In this document: positions 10,285 to 20,606 of the stretch, piece by piece
Layout of the letters: every line of letters starts with the position of its first letter
Numbering within the stretch: the stretch's first letter is position 1
Assembly: GCA_020849895.1 (NCBI GenBank)
Contig: JADZFN010000066.1
Location: 50,852 to 114,851, forward strand
Origin: Verrucomicrobiia bacterium
GTDB taxonomy: Bacteria > Verrucomicrobiota > Verrucomicrobiia > JABWAM01
DNA length: 64,000 nucleotides
Direction: 5' to 3'
Notes under the pieces: model-generated
The model's database searches: none
Seen by the model: the letters and a program-made list of their open reading frames with translations, nothing else
Told to the model about the DNA's origin: nothing
Translations under genes and position numbers: made by a program

Positions 10285-11199
10285 TCAAGGCGGCAGCTTT
10301 GCGAGGTCCGCGGGGCGGCTTACGCTGATCACTTGCGCGGAGGGTTCGATGCGGCGCATGAGGCCGGCGAGGGTCTCTCCCGGGCCGAGTTCGAGAAAGT
10401 CCCGGAAGCCCTGGTCGAGGAGCCATCGCATGGAGTCCTCCCAACGGACCGGAGAGGCGATCTGCGCGACGAGGCGTTCGCGGACGAGGGAAGGTTCGTG
10501 GGGCAAGGCGGTGACGTTGCTGACGACGGGCGCGACGCCCGGCGCCGGCGAGGTGGAGGCGAGGTCGCCGGCGAACCGGTCGGCGGCCGGCTTCATGAGA
10601 CGGGAGTGGTAGGCGCCGGCAACCGGGAGCGGGAGGGCGCGTTTCGCGCCCCGGGCCTTGGCGAGCGCGACCGCCTTCGCCACCTTCTCCCTTTCACCCG
10701 AGATGACGATCTGACCCGGGCAATTGAGATTGGCGATGTCCACGTCCGCCTCGGCGCAGACGGCTTTCAACGGATTGAGGTCGAGGCCGAGGATCGAAGC
10801 CATCGCGCCCGCGGCGTTGTCGCACGCCTCCTGCATGAGTTGGCCGCGGCGGCGGACAAGGCGGAGGCCCTCCTCGAAACCCATCCATCCCGCGGCGACG
10901 AGAGCGGTGAATTCGCCGAGCGACAGCCCGGCGGCCGCCTGGAAAGCGAGATTCGGGCGCGCGGCGCGGACGGCGGCGAGAGCGGCCAAACTGTGAATGA
11001 AAATGCCGGGCTGACACCACGCGGTTTGCGTGAGGACGGTTTCCGGTCCTTGGAAGCAGGTTTCCGAAAGCTCGATCCCAAGGATCCGGTCGGCGGTTTC
11101 GAACACTGCGCGCGCCGGCGCCGAGCCGTCGTAGAGTTCGCGGCCCATTCCCACGTATTGGGCGCCCTGGCCGGAAAACAACAAGGCGAGCTTTTTCAT
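10285..11199 (-). CDS. fabD: Malonyl-CoA:ACP transacylase
   Basis: MKKLALLFSGQGAQYVGMGRELYDG; GLSLGEFTALVAAG active site; start set at ATG 11199 rather than the longer ORF. Confidence 0.93.
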   Translation of the reverse strand: MKKLALLFSGQGAQYVGMGRELYDGSAPARAVFETADRILGIELSETCFQGPETVLTQTAWCQPGIFIHSLAALAAVRAARPNLAFQAAAGLSLGEFTALVAAGWMGFEEGLRLVRRRGQLMQEACDNAAGAMASILGLDLNPLKAVCAEADVDIANLNCPGQIVISGEREKVAKAVALAKARGAKRALPLPVAGAYHSRLMKPAADRFAGDLASTSPAPGVAPVVSNVTALPHEPSLVRERLVAQIASPVRWEDSMRWLLDQGFRDFLELGPGETLAGLMRRIEPSAQVISVSRPADLAKLPP

Positions 11200-11337
11200 G
11201 GGCGAGCAGCATGTCGTTCCGCACACCGACAAGGAAGCTTCAAATCCGTCGCCGCTTGGATTTTCACGTCGCCGCGACCGTCTCGGGACGCTCCATCCCG
11301 TCACGGATGCGAAGCGGCGCGTGGTTGGGAATCCGGC

Positions 11338-11907
11338 TTACGCGCGCCATCGTCGAAAGAGCGTGTGGGCGAGGCCGAAGAGGTCGAGAAGTTTGCCGAC
11401 CGTATGGTCCACGAGGTCTTCCACGCCTTTCGGCTGGTGATAGAAGGCGGGGATGGGCGGCAGAATGACGCCGCCGGCTTCGGTGACGGCCGTCATGTTG
11501 CGGAGGTGGCCGAGGTGCAGCGGCGTCTCGCGCGGGACGAGCACGAGGCGGCGTCGCTCCTTGAGGGTGACGTCCGCGGCGCGAGAGAGCAGATCACCGC
11601 CGGCGCCGGTCGCGATCCCCGCCAGCGTCTTCATGCTGCAGGGCGCCACGGCCATTCCGAGGGTGAGGAAGGATCCCGAGGAGATCGGCGCGGCGAGGTC
11701 TTCGGGATCGTAGCTCGCGTGGGCGAGGGCGCGCACGCGGTCGGGCGTCCACTCCGATAGTTCGAGGCGCAGTGTGGTTTCTGCGGCGCGCGTGAGGACG
11801 AGGTGAGTTTCGACGCCGGGGATTGCGCGCAGGACCTCGAGGAGGCGGACGCCGTAGATCGGGGCGCTGGAGCCCGAGATCCCGACGACGAAGCGGCGCG
11901 TGTTCAT
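11338..11907 (-). CDS. ubiX: Flavin prenyltransferase UbiX/Pad1 family
   Basis: MNTRRFVVGISGSSAPIYGVRLLEVL; PCSMKTLAGIATG; LVLVPRETPLHLGHLRNM. ATG overlaps nadC stop (ATGA). Confidence 0.93.
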   Translation of the reverse strand: MNTRRFVVGISGSSAPIYGVRLLEVLRAIPGVETHLVLTRAAETTLRLELSEWTPDRVRALAHASYDPEDLAAPISSGSFLTLGMAVAPCSMKTLAGIATGAGGDLLSRAADVTLKERRRLVLVPRETPLHLGHLRNMTAVTEAGGVILPPIPAFYHQPKGVEDLVDHTVGKLLDLFGLAHTLFRRWRA

Positions 11908-12791
11908 CGGGACCACGGGCGCAGTTCGAGCGCGAGATCCAGCGCGGGGGGCGAATGGGTCAGCGCGCCGACGGACACGAAATCCACACCGGTCCTGGCG
12001 ATCGCGGGGATGTCTTCGGGGGTGATCCCTCCGGAGGCTTCCGTTTTCGCGCGGCCGCCCACGAGACGGACCGCCCGCTTCAAGGTTGCGGGCGGCATGT
12101 TGTCGAGCAGGATGAAATCGGGGCGTGCGCATACGGCCCGCCGGACCTGATCGAGGGTGTCGCACTCGATTTCGACGGTCAGTCGCGGCCAGCGGCGGCG
12201 CGCGCGGCGCACCGCCTCGCCGACGGGATCGGTCGTCGCGGCGGCGAGCGCAGCGAGATGGTTATCCTTGATGAGGACCATGTCGTACAGGCCGAAGCGG
12301 TGGTTTCGTCCTCCGCCGCAGCGCACCGCATATTTTTCGAGGGCGCGAAGGCCAGGCGTCGTTTTCCGAGTGTCGAGGATGGCGGGCGGACGGCGAGGGT
12401 TGCCCCTTCGCGCGGCGGCCACGCAGCGGGCGGCGAGGGTGGAAATCCCGCTGAGGCGTTTCACGAAATTCAGGGCGGTGCGTTCGCCGGCGAGCAGGGC
12501 GCGAGTGGGTCCCGTGATCGTCATTGCCGTCTGACCGGGACGGAGGAGCCGGCCGTCTCGGACGAGGGACACCACCCGGACGCCGCGGCCCGCCTGGAGA
12601 AAGACTTCCCGCGCGATCGCGGCGCCGCAGAAGACGCCCGCCCGGCGCGCGACGAGCCGGGCGCGGCTTCGCAAGGCGGGCGGGATGGTGGCGCGCGAGG
12701 TGACGTCACCTCGCGCGCCGAGGTCTTCGCGCAAGGCGGCGCGAGCAAGCGCCCGGAGAGCGGCGCGAGAGGGAGGCAGGACGGGTTTCAT
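11904..12791 (-). CDS. nadC: Nicotinate-nucleotide pyrophosphorylase (carboxylating)
   Basis: 'LNFVKRLSGISTLAARCV', 'ILDTRKTTPGLRALEKYAVRCGGGRNHRFGLYDMVLIKDNH', 'EIECDTLDQVRRA', 'ASGGITPEDI'. Confidence 0.95.
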   Translation of the reverse strand: MKPVLPPSRAALRALARAALREDLGARGDVTSRATIPPALRSRARLVARRAGVFCGAAIAREVFLQAGRGVRVVSLVRDGRLLRPGQTAMTITGPTRALLAGERTALNFVKRLSGISTLAARCVAAARRGNPRRPPAILDTRKTTPGLRALEKYAVRCGGGRNHRFGLYDMVLIKDNHLAALAAATTDPVGEAVRRARRRWPRLTVEIECDTLDQVRRAVCARPDFILLDNMPPATLKRAVRLVGGRAKTEASGGITPEDIPAIARTGVDFVSVGALTHSPPALDLALELRPWSR

Positions 12792-12806
12792 CGGCCGCGC
12801 CCTGCT

Positions 12807-14024
12807 TCACGGGCAGCCGAGGCGGAACTTCGCGTGCACGGCGTTCATCGCGCGATCGGCGTCCGCGGCGTCAATGATGACGGAGATCTTGATTTCGCTG
12901 GTGGAGATCATCTGGATGTTGACCTTGTTCGCGGCGAGCGTCTCGAACAGGTCGGCGGCGACGCCCGAATGAGAGCGCATGCCGATGCCGACCACCGAGA
13001 GCTTGGCGATTTTTTCGAAGTCGGCGACGGTGCCCGCGCCCAGCTCCTTCGCGATCGGCTCGATGACCTTGCGCGCCCGGGTTAGGTCGTCCTTGGCCAC
13101 GGTGAAACTGACGTCGGTGAACCCCTCCGTCGAGGCGTTCTGAACGATCATGTCCACGTTGATGTGCGCGTCGGCGAGGGGCTTGAAGAGGCGTGCGGCG
13201 ATGCCGGGGCGATCGGGCGCTTTCGCGATGTTGATCTTGGCCTGGTTCTTGTCCACGGAGATTCCGCGGATCATCACGTCCTCCATCTTGCGGGTTTCTT
13301 CTTTCACGAGGGTGCCGGGGTTGTCGTTCATGCTGGATCGTACTGAAAAGGGGACTTTGAATTTCTTGGCGAATTCGACGGAACGGCTCTGCATCACCTT
13401 CGCGCCGAGGCTGGCGAGCTCGAGCATCTCGTCGTAGGAAATCTCGTTGAGCTTGCACGCGGCCTTCACGAGGCGAGGGTCAGCGGTGTACACGCCATCC
13501 ACGTCTGTGTAAATCTCGCAGAGGTCGGCCTTGAGCGCCGCGGCGAGGGCGATCGCGGTGAGATCGGAGCCTCCGCGGCCGAGGGTGGTGATCGCGCCTT
13601 CGGCGTCGGCGCCCTGAAAACCCGCCACGATCACGACGTTGCCGTCAGCGAGCAGCTCTCTCGTGCGCTTCGGGGTGATGTTGGCGATCTTGGCCTTCGT
13701 ATGGACGCCGTCGGTGACGATGCCCGCCTGGGCGCCGGTGAGGGAGACGGCCTTCTGGCCGAGGGCGTGCAACGCCATCGCCGTGAGGGCGATCGTGGTT
13801 TGTTCGCCGGTGGCGAGGAGCACGTCCATCTCGCGCACGTCGGGGGAAGGGTTCACTTCTCGGGCGAGTTTGATGAGACCGTCGGTGACCCCCGACATCG
13901 CGGAAACGACGACGACGATCTGGTGGCCGTCCTCGCAGGCGCGCTGGATGCGCGCGGCGACGTTGCGGATGCGCTCGGGATTGCCCACCGAGGTTCCGCC
14001 GAACTTCTGGACGATCAGGGCCAT
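12807..14024 (-). CDS. lysC: Aspartate kinase with ACT domains
   Basis: MALIVQKFGGTSVGNPERIRNVA; GRGGSDLTAIALAAAL; two C-terminal ACT domains. Confidence 0.95.
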   Translation of the reverse strand: MALIVQKFGGTSVGNPERIRNVAARIQRACEDGHQIVVVVSAMSGVTDGLIKLAREVNPSPDVREMDVLLATGEQTTIALTAMALHALGQKAVSLTGAQAGIVTDGVHTKAKIANITPKRTRELLADGNVVIVAGFQGADAEGAITTLGRGGSDLTAIALAAALKADLCEIYTDVDGVYTADPRLVKAACKLNEISYDEMLELASLGAKVMQSRSVEFAKKFKVPFSVRSSMNDNPGTLVKEETRKMEDVMIRGISVDKNQAKINIAKAPDRPGIAARLFKPLADAHINVDMIVQNASTEGFTDVSFTVAKDDLTRARKVIEPIAKELGAGTVADFEKIAKLSVVGIGMRSHSGVAADLFETLAANKVNIQMISTSEIKISVIIDAADADRAMNAVHAKFRLGCP

Positions 14025-14094
14025 GAGTCTGGAAGAAAGGGCCGACTGTGCCTGCGGCGGGGAAACGAATCAAGCCTGCGGACCTGGAAAGGAA

Positions 14095-14170
14095 TGGCGA
14101 CCCCGCCCGGAATTGAACCGGGATCGACGGTTTAGGAAACCGCTGCTCTATCCGTTTGAGCTACGGGGTC
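14095..14170 (-). tRNA. tRNA-Arg (anticodon CCU), CCA encoded
   Basis: Reverse complement GACCCCGTAGCTCAAACGGATAGAGCAGCGGTTTCCTAAACCGTCGATCCCGGTTCAATTCCGGGCGGGGTCG-CCA folds as a cloverleaf; 7-bp acceptor GACCCCG/CGGGGTC; anticodon loop TTCCTAA. Confidence 0.92.
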
Positions 14171-14394
14171 GCTGGAAAACAACGCCGCCTTTCATTTACG
14201 CCTTGTTCAGGCGCCGGGGCAAGCCGATCCGCCGTCCGTGAACCCGTGAGGCGCCCCATTCTCTCTTGGTTCACCACCTTCAGTTTCCCCAAGGGGGGTC
14301 ACGATGTACCTGAAGGATCTCATTCAGGTTGTGAAACGACCTTGTCACCGGAGAGGGAAGGAAGTAGAATCTCCGCGTTTTCAAGGAATTCCGC

Positions 14395-15303
14395 ATGCGT
14401 TTTCCCTCTTCCCGTTGCCTTCAGCTTGTGCTTTGGGCGGCTATGAGTATGGCGCTCGCCACATCCTCGTCCGCGGCCTCGAAGAAACAGATTTCCGAGG
14501 AGGTGTCCTGGGAAATCTCCACCGAGGCCTCCTACGTGGCCGGGAGCCAGGTGAAATCGGGCGATGTGAAGTTCGGGCATTTCACGGAGACGGCGAATTC
14601 GTTTCAAGCGGTCGCCTCGAGGTATCTCGCCGAGGGAATGATCCTTCGTTTGGGCGGCGCTTGGGAGCGCTATTCCTTCGGGACCCCCGCCGATTCTCCA
14701 TTGCCCAACACGCTGCAGTCGGGCGCGGCCGTGATGGGCGTGGATTTCCAGATGGGGAGCGAATGGCTGGTGCGCTTCGAAGTCCAGCCCGGCGTGTACA
14801 GCGATTTTTCCGATCTCACCTTCGACGATGTGAATGCGCCGGCGACTCTGGGTGCGTCCTGTCTCTTCGATAAGGATCTCCAGTTCGTTTTCGGGATCAG
14901 CGTGGATCCTCGGAGGGAATATCCGGTGATGCCGGGGGCGGGCCTCCGCTGGCAGTTCGAGGACCGCTGGACCCTCAACGCGATCCTGCCCCGCCCGCGC
15001 CTGGAATGGGCGGCGAGCGAGAACCTGACGCTGCATGCGGGCGTCGCACTCAAGGGGGGCTCATACCGCCTCGCCGACAACTTCGGCGACACCCACCGCC
15101 GTCCGGGGATGAACGGCGTGATCGTGGACTACTCGGAGGTGCGCGCCGGCCTTGGCGCCTCCTGGAAGCCGCATCCCGCGATCGAGGTGATTCTTGAAGG
15201 GGGTTACATGGTCTGGCGCACGTTCGACGCTTGGGCGCGCAACGTGAGCTTCCGCAGCGATCCAGCGCCCTATGGCGGGCTCACGATAACCGCCGGCTTC
15301 TGA
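14395..15303 (+). CDS. Outer-membrane beta-barrel-like protein (DUF6268-like)
   Basis: Signal peptide (MRFPSSRCLQLVLWAAMSMALATSSSAAS), alternating beta-strand pattern, terminal 'GGLTITAGF'. Confidence 0.6.
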   Translation: MRFPSSRCLQLVLWAAMSMALATSSSAASKKQISEEVSWEISTEASYVAGSQVKSGDVKFGHFTETANSFQAVASRYLAEGMILRLGGAWERYSFGTPADSPLPNTLQSGAAVMGVDFQMGSEWLVRFEVQPGVYSDFSDLTFDDVNAPATLGASCLFDKDLQFVFGISVDPRREYPVMPGAGLRWQFEDRWTLNAILPRPRLEWAASENLTLHAGVALKGGSYRLADNFGDTHRRPGMNGVIVDYSEVRAGLGASWKPHPAIEVILEGGYMVWRTFDAWARNVSFRSDPAPYGGLTITAGF

Positions 15304-17043
15304 TTGAAACGGGCGGCTTGGCTGTTCCTTGCGGCGTGTGTCGCCGGCCTGTATCTCGGGTCGAGTGCGGTCCCCGTCATTTTCGACGAGACGGAAGGGC
15401 AGTATGCGGGCGCCGCGAAAGAGATGCTGAGCCGCGGCGATTGGCTGCTCCCAACGAACAACGGGCTCCCGCGGCTCCAGAAACCCCCGCTCGTATACTG
15501 GGCGCTCGCGCTCTCCTTCAAGATTTTCGGCGTGAACGTCTTCGCTGCGCGTCTGCCGAACGCGTTCGCCTGTCTCGCCTGGATCGGCGCGACTGCGTTG
15601 CTGGGCCGCCGCGTGGACTCCTGGCGCCTCGGGGCCTACGCGGCGCTCGTGCTGGCCACGTCGTTCGGATTCTTCATTTTCGGCCATCTGATCATGCCGG
15701 AACCGTTTCTTGGCGTATGCATAACCTTCGCGTTCTGGTGTCTGATGAGCGCGTTTCGCGATCCTGCACGAGAGGCAGCGTGGCTGCGCGGCGCCTGGGT
15801 TTTTATGACGCTCGGCACGCTCGTCAAGGGGGCGCATGGCTTTCTTTATCCGGCGTTCGCACTCGGAGGCGCCGCGCTTTTTTCGGAAAAATTCGCGGGG
15901 CTTTGGAAGCGTTTCTGGAGCTGGAGACGCATGCTTCTTTTCGGCGCCGCCGTTGCGCCGTGGTATCTGGCGATGGAAGTCCGCTTTCCAGGTTTTCTCC
16001 ACGAGAACTTCGTCAATGAACAGGTCGGCCATCTCCTGAATACGCGTATCCCTCCGGACAGTCGGGCGGTGCCGTCGCTCATTTTCTGGGGCCAGCACCT
16101 GCTCTACTTTCTCCCGTGGACCTTGTTCGTGCCCGCGGTCGTCTGGGCTTGGCGCCGCCCCGAAGCGCATGAAAAGCCGGGCTACGAGGCGTCGCGCCTG
16201 CTCTGGGCCTGGATCGCCGTGACTGCGATCAGCGTGGCCTTCTCCGCCCGGCAAGACTATTACACGATGACGTGTTGGAGTGCGGTCGCCGTGGCCCTGG
16301 CCCGTCCGTGGGCGCGCGAGGAAGCCGTGCCGCGCCGCTACTGGGCGGCCCCCTGCGTGCTGATGACCTTGGCGGGCCTCGTCGGAGTGATGCTGTGGCC
16401 GCACATTGACGCGCAAATGGCCGATGCCACCCTTGAAGTGGATCCCGTGGCGGACCGCGACACGCTTTGGAGCGCGTTGCATGGTTCTTCGTTCGGAGGA
16501 TGGAGCGCGTTCGTGCCGCTGATGAAAGCGGCCGGCGCCGTGCTTCTTTTGGGAGGCGCAATCTCCCTTTGGCTCGCGGGGCGCAAGCGCGCTGCGTTGA
16601 CCGCCCGAGCCGTGGCGCTCGTCATGCTCGCGCTCCTTGTGCTCGCCGTGCGCGGGCTGGCTCTCAAAGGGGAATACTACTCGCTCGCAGCGGCGGCCGG
16701 CGCCGTCCGTCGCGCGGCCGAGCCCGAAGCGATGGTGGTCTACGACGGAGAGCCGCATCTCGCCGCCAGTCTGTTCTTTTATCTCGATCGTTTCGCGTTC
16801 TGGGTGAACGCCACGCCGGCGGGCGAATTCGTGGTGCGGCGTTTTGGCCTCGGCTCGGAGACTTATCTGGACCGAACCGCCTTGCGAAAGGCTTGGCGCT
16901 CCTCGCGCCAGGTGTTTCTCCTCACCGAACGGGCCGAGCTCGACGCTTGGGCGCGCGACCTCGGTTTCGCCGATGGCTCGCCCGTGATGGTCGGGGAAAG
17001 CGGGACGCGCGTGGCTCTCGCAAATCGTCGGGCCCGGCGTTGA
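15304..17043 (+). CDS. GT39 / ArnT-like membrane glycosyltransferase, TTG start
   Basis: 'FDETEGQYAGAAKEMLSRGDWLLPTNNGLPRLQKPPLVYWALALSFKIFGVNVFAARLPNAF', multiple TM helices; classic ArnT/PMT N-terminal motif. Confidence 0.85.
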   Translation: MKRAAWLFLAACVAGLYLGSSAVPVIFDETEGQYAGAAKEMLSRGDWLLPTNNGLPRLQKPPLVYWALALSFKIFGVNVFAARLPNAFACLAWIGATALLGRRVDSWRLGAYAALVLATSFGFFIFGHLIMPEPFLGVCITFAFWCLMSAFRDPAREAAWLRGAWVFMTLGTLVKGAHGFLYPAFALGGAALFSEKFAGLWKRFWSWRRMLLFGAAVAPWYLAMEVRFPGFLHENFVNEQVGHLLNTRIPPDSRAVPSLIFWGQHLLYFLPWTLFVPAVVWAWRRPEAHEKPGYEASRLLWAWIAVTAISVAFSARQDYYTMTCWSAVAVALARPWAREEAVPRRYWAAPCVLMTLAGLVGVMLWPHIDAQMADATLEVDPVADRDTLWSALHGSSFGGWSAFVPLMKAAGAVLLLGGAISLWLAGRKRAALTARAVALVMLALLVLAVRGLALKGEYYSLAAAAGAVRRAAEPEAMVVYDGEPHLAASLFFYLDRFAFWVNATPAGEFVVRRFGLGSETYLDRTALRKAWRSSRQVFLLTERAELDAWARDLGFADGSPVMVGESGTRVALANRRARR

Positions 17044-17062
17044 AGAAAACCTCGACGGCCGG

Positions 17063-18160
17063 TCAGCGTCTGCCCGCCAAGGCAGGATCCCAGTCTTTCC
17101 AGACCGGCTCGAGACCGAGGCCGCGGAGACGTGCGGCCACCTCTTCGGCGCTTCGGGCATCGGCGATGGCGAACTGTTCCGTGGCGTGCTCGCCTTCGGA
17201 TGAGATGGCGCCGGACGCAAGCTCGACGCGGCAGCCTTTTGCGGTGCGGTGGAGGTCCTCGCGTCCGACGCCGGTGTAGCCTCCGGGTTCCGTGTGCGAC
17301 CCGGCGCTCATCATGGTCACTCCCACGCCGGCCAATCCGTCCCTCAGAGCAGGAGATTCCCGCGTGGACAAGGTGATCCCGACCTGGGGGAATGCGAGGC
17401 GCGTCGCGATCACGAATTGGGCCAGATCGCGGTCGCTGACGTGAACGGATGGCTCAAACTCTCCGGCGGCCGGACGCAGGCGGGGCATGGAGACCGTAAA
17501 AAAGGTTTTCCAGCACGATTTCAGCAGGGCGTCGAGATGGTGGGCGAGCGCCGCAGCCTCTTCCCGCCAATCGGCGAGGCCGAGCAGGGCGCCGAGGCCA
17601 ACGCGGCGAAACCCCGCTGTGCACGCGCGCTGCGGGCAGGCGAGACGCCAGTCGTAATCTTTTTTCGGGCCGGCGAGATGCATCGCGGCATAGACTCTGC
17701 GATCGTAGGTTTCTTGATAGACCACGAGCCCCTCGGCACCGGCTTCGACGAGCGGGCGATAGTCGTCCGTCTCCATGGGGCCGACCTCGAGATGAATCGA
17801 GGGGACGCCGAGGGCGCGAAGGCGCTCCACGCATTCGACAAGATAAGAACGACTGACGTAGCGGGGATGTTCGCCCGCGACGAGAAGAAGGTTGCGAAAC
17901 CCCTTCTCGAGGAGATGGCGCGCCTCCGTTTCGACCTGCTCGGGCGTAAGTGTCACGCGCAGAATGGGGTTCTCCCGGGAAAAGCCGCAGTAGCGGCAGG
18001 AGTTCACGCATTCATTGGAAAGGTAGAGGGGGGCGAAAAGACGCATCGTGGCGCCGAAATGCCGGCGGGTCAGGCATCGGGCTTCCCGGGCGCGCGCCTC
18101 GAGCTCGGCTTCGGAGCAGGGGCAAATCAGCGCTTCAAATCGAGCGAGGCGGGAGTTCAC
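17063..18160 (-). CDS. thiH: 2-iminoacetate synthase ThiH-like radical SAM protein
   Basis: 'LFAPLYLSNECVNSCRYCGFSRENPI' CX3CX2C motif; 'LVVYQETYDRRVYAAMHLAGPKKDYDWRL'. Confidence 0.88.
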   Translation of the reverse strand: MNSRLARFEALICPCSEAELEARAREARCLTRRHFGATMRLFAPLYLSNECVNSCRYCGFSRENPILRVTLTPEQVETEARHLLEKGFRNLLLVAGEHPRYVSRSYLVECVERLRALGVPSIHLEVGPMETDDYRPLVEAGAEGLVVYQETYDRRVYAAMHLAGPKKDYDWRLACPQRACTAGFRRVGLGALLGLADWREEAAALAHHLDALLKSCWKTFFTVSMPRLRPAAGEFEPSVHVSDRDLAQFVIATRLAFPQVGITLSTRESPALRDGLAGVGVTMMSAGSHTEPGGYTGVGREDLHRTAKGCRVELASGAISSEGEHATEQFAIADARSAEEVAARLRGLGLEPVWKDWDPALAGRR

Positions 18161-18231
18161 GATGCGGGCAATTTCGGCGGAGGCTTACGGAAAAGCAACC
18201 CGCGGACGAACGGATGCGAAGGGGCTGGGCG

Positions 18232-18313
18232 TGGGCGAGGCAGGACTTGAACCTGCACCCCTTGCGGGACCGGAACCTAAATCCGGCGCGTCTGCCAGTT
18301 CCGCCACTCGCCC
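18232..18313 (-). tRNA. tRNA-Leu (anticodon UAG)
   Basis: Reverse complement GGGCGAGTGGCGGAACTGGCAGACGCGCCGGATTTAGGTTCCGGTCCCGCAAGGGGTGCAGGTTCAAGTCCTGCCTCGCCCA; class II with long variable arm; CCA not encoded. Confidence 0.92.
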
Positions 18314-18649
18314 GAACGAAAAGATCATAACGGAACCGACGGTCTGAATCCAACCTCGAAGGAGTGGAAATGCGGGGTGAAAATGAAGCTGGAAGCTGGA
18401 GCCCGAAACTTAAAGAGGGAAGGAGGAAGCCCTTTCTGAAGCTTCATTTCGAAGGCCTCGGAAAGCCTTCGGGGAACCTCCGGATTCAGAATTCGGTTTT
18501 TGCCGTTCCGGCTTGGAGGCCGGCCGATTTGTCGCGCGTCCGATCAAAAGCGGGAGTGGACAACGTCGGGCGATTCCCCTATCCTCGCAGCCGGTTGTTG
18601 AGCGAACCGCCAAAGCGCCATGGAGCGCCGCGGTCGCCGAGGAGGTTTT

Positions 18650-19123
18650 GTGGAACTCAAAGAAATCAAGGCCATCATTGACCTGATGAAGCGCAACGGG
18701 CTCGTCGAGTTCGAGCTCGAGCGTGACAATCAGAAAATCCGCATCCGTCGCGGGACGGACGGTGCGTTCCATTCCGTCGCTCCGGCGGGCGCTTCGCCCC
18801 TGCACGGGGTGCCGGCGGCGCCGCCCGCGCCCCCACCGACGGCGGGGCCGCCGGCGCTCACGGTTTCCGACCTCAAGGAGATCAAATCCCCGATGGTGGG
18901 GACCTTCTATCGCAGCCCGTCGCCCGACGCTCCGCCCTATGTGGAGATCGGTCAAACCGTCACCGAGGACACCGTGGTCTGTCTCATCGAAGCGATGAAG
19001 GTCATGAACGAGATCAAGGCCGAGACCGCGGGCGTGATCTCGGAAGTCTGTGTGGACAATGCCAAGCCCGTCGAGTTCGGCAAACCTCTTTTCCGACTTC
19101 GCCCGACCTCCGCAGCTCCGTAG
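18650..19123 (+). CDS. accB: Biotin carboxyl carrier protein of acetyl-CoA carboxylase
   Basis: GTG start preceded by GGAGG; VELKEIKAIIDLMKRNGLVEFELE; biotinylation motif EAMKVMNEI. Confidence 0.93.
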   Translation: MELKEIKAIIDLMKRNGLVEFELERDNQKIRIRRGTDGAFHSVAPAGASPLHGVPAAPPAPPPTAGPPALTVSDLKEIKSPMVGTFYRSPSPDAPPYVEIGQTVTEDTVVCLIEAMKVMNEIKAETAGVISEVCVDNAKPVEFGKPLFRLRPTSAAP

Positions 19124-19129
19124 TCGGCC

Positions 19130-20494
19130 ATGTTTCAAAAGGTTCTCATCGCCAACCGCGGCGAGATCGCCCTGCGCGTCATCCGCGCGTGTCGCGATCT
19201 CGGCATCCGCACGCTCGCGGTCTATTCGGACGTGGACGTGGACTGCCTGCACGTGCAAATGGCCGATGAGACGATCTGCATCGGCGAGGCGCCCGCTTCC
19301 GAAAGCTATCTCAAGATTGACCGCATCATCTCCGCGGCGGAGGTCGGAGACGTGGACGCCATCCACCCGGGATACGGGTTTCTCGCGGAGAACGCCCATT
19401 TCGCAGATGTCTGCGAAAACTGCAACATCAAGTTCATCGGGCCGAGCGCGGCGGCGATGCGCGCGATGGGTGACAAGGCCAAGGCGCGCGAATGCGCCCG
19501 CAAGGCCGGCGTCCCCGTGGTGCCCGGTAGCGAGGGCCTCCTCGACAACGAGCAGGAAGCGCTCCGGGCCGCCAAGAAACTCGGGTATCCCGTCATGATC
19601 AAGGCGGTGGCGGGCGGGGGAGGGCGGGGGATGCGGGTCGCGCACAACGACGTGAGTCTCGCGCAAGGGTTCTTTACGGCGAAGGCGGAGGCGGAAAAGG
19701 CGTTCAGCAATCCCGGGCTCTATCTCGAAAAGCTGATCGAATCTCCGCATCACATCGAGTTTCAGGTTCTCGCTGACGAGCGCGGGCGCGTGGTGCATGT
19801 CGGGGAACGCGAGTGCAGCATCCAGCGCCGGCACCAGAAACTCATCGAGGAATGCCCGTCGCCCTTCGTGTCGGCCGATCTGCGCAAGAGGATGGGCAAG
19901 GCAGCGGTACGCCTCGCCCAGGCGGTGAACTATACCAACGTGGGGACCATCGAGTTTCTTGTGGACGGGAAGGGGAACTTTTATTTTCTGGAAATGAACA
20001 CGCGCATCCAGGTGGAGCACCCCGTGACCGAGGAGGTCTACGGCGTGGACCTGCTGAAATGGCAGATTCGCATCGCGGCGGGGGAAAAGCTCGGATTCGG
20101 CCAGGATGACCTCAAACCACGCGGGGCGGCGATCGAGTGCCGGATCAACGCGGAGAATCCGGACAAGGATTTCATGCCTTCCGCGGGGCGGATTGAGCTC
20201 TTTTGTCCGCCGGGCGGCTGCGGCGTGCGCGTGGATTCCCACGCCTACAGCGGTTACCACCTGCCGCCGAACTACGATTCTCTTCTCGCGAAAATCATCG
20301 CGCGCGGCGAGGACCGCGACGAAGCCCTCAGCCGGATGCGACGGGCCCTCGACGAATGCCTCGTCAAAGGCGTCCATACCACCATCCCCGTCGCGAAGCG
20401 GGTCCTGCGCGATCCGAATTTCTGTCGCGGACAATACGACCTTGCCTTTCTCCCTGCGCTCCTGAAGAACGGCCGCCGCGACGCCTCGCTGTGA
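19130..20494 (+). CDS. accC: Acetyl-CoA carboxylase biotin carboxylase subunit
   Basis: [55 protein letters not shown]. Confidence 0.97.
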   Translation: MFQKVLIANRGEIALRVIRACRDLGIRTLAVYSDVDVDCLHVQMADETICIGEAPASESYLKIDRIISAAEVGDVDAIHPGYGFLAENAHFADVCENCNIKFIGPSAAAMRAMGDKAKARECARKAGVPVVPGSEGLLDNEQEALRAAKKLGYPVMIKAVAGGGGRGMRVAHNDVSLAQGFFTAKAEAEKAFSNPGLYLEKLIESPHHIEFQVLADERGRVVHVGERECSIQRRHQKLIEECPSPFVSADLRKRMGKAAVRLAQAVNYTNVGTIEFLVDGKGNFYFLEMNTRIQVEHPVTEEVYGVDLLKWQIRIAAGEKLGFGQDDLKPRGAAIECRINAENPDKDFMPSAGRIELFCPPGGCGVRVDSHAYSGYHLPPNYDSLLAKIIARGEDRDEALSRMRRALDECLVKGVHTTIPVAKRVLRDPNFCRGQYDLAFLPALLKNGRRDASL

Positions 20495-20606
20495 GCCGGC
20501 CGCGAAGGCTTGTGTCATGCCGCGCTTGCGCGGCGCCCGGCTTTCCCCTAAACCTTTTCGGTATTCGCGAGACTTGTCGCGAAAACTCGTCCTAAAATCT
20601 TTTCTC

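Noticed and set aside
8770-11760. 996-aa plus-strand ORF across pilB/fabD/ubiX
   Set aside because: Spans three well-supported minus-strand genes; antisense artefact.
14307-14328. ACCTGAA...TTCAGGT inverted repeat between tRNA-Arg and the OMP gene
   Set aside because: Seven-bp stem without a T-tract or other context; compatible with chance.
15061-17220. 719-aa minus-strand ORF
   Set aside because: Antisense to the GT39-like gene with its conserved N-terminal motif and TM pattern.
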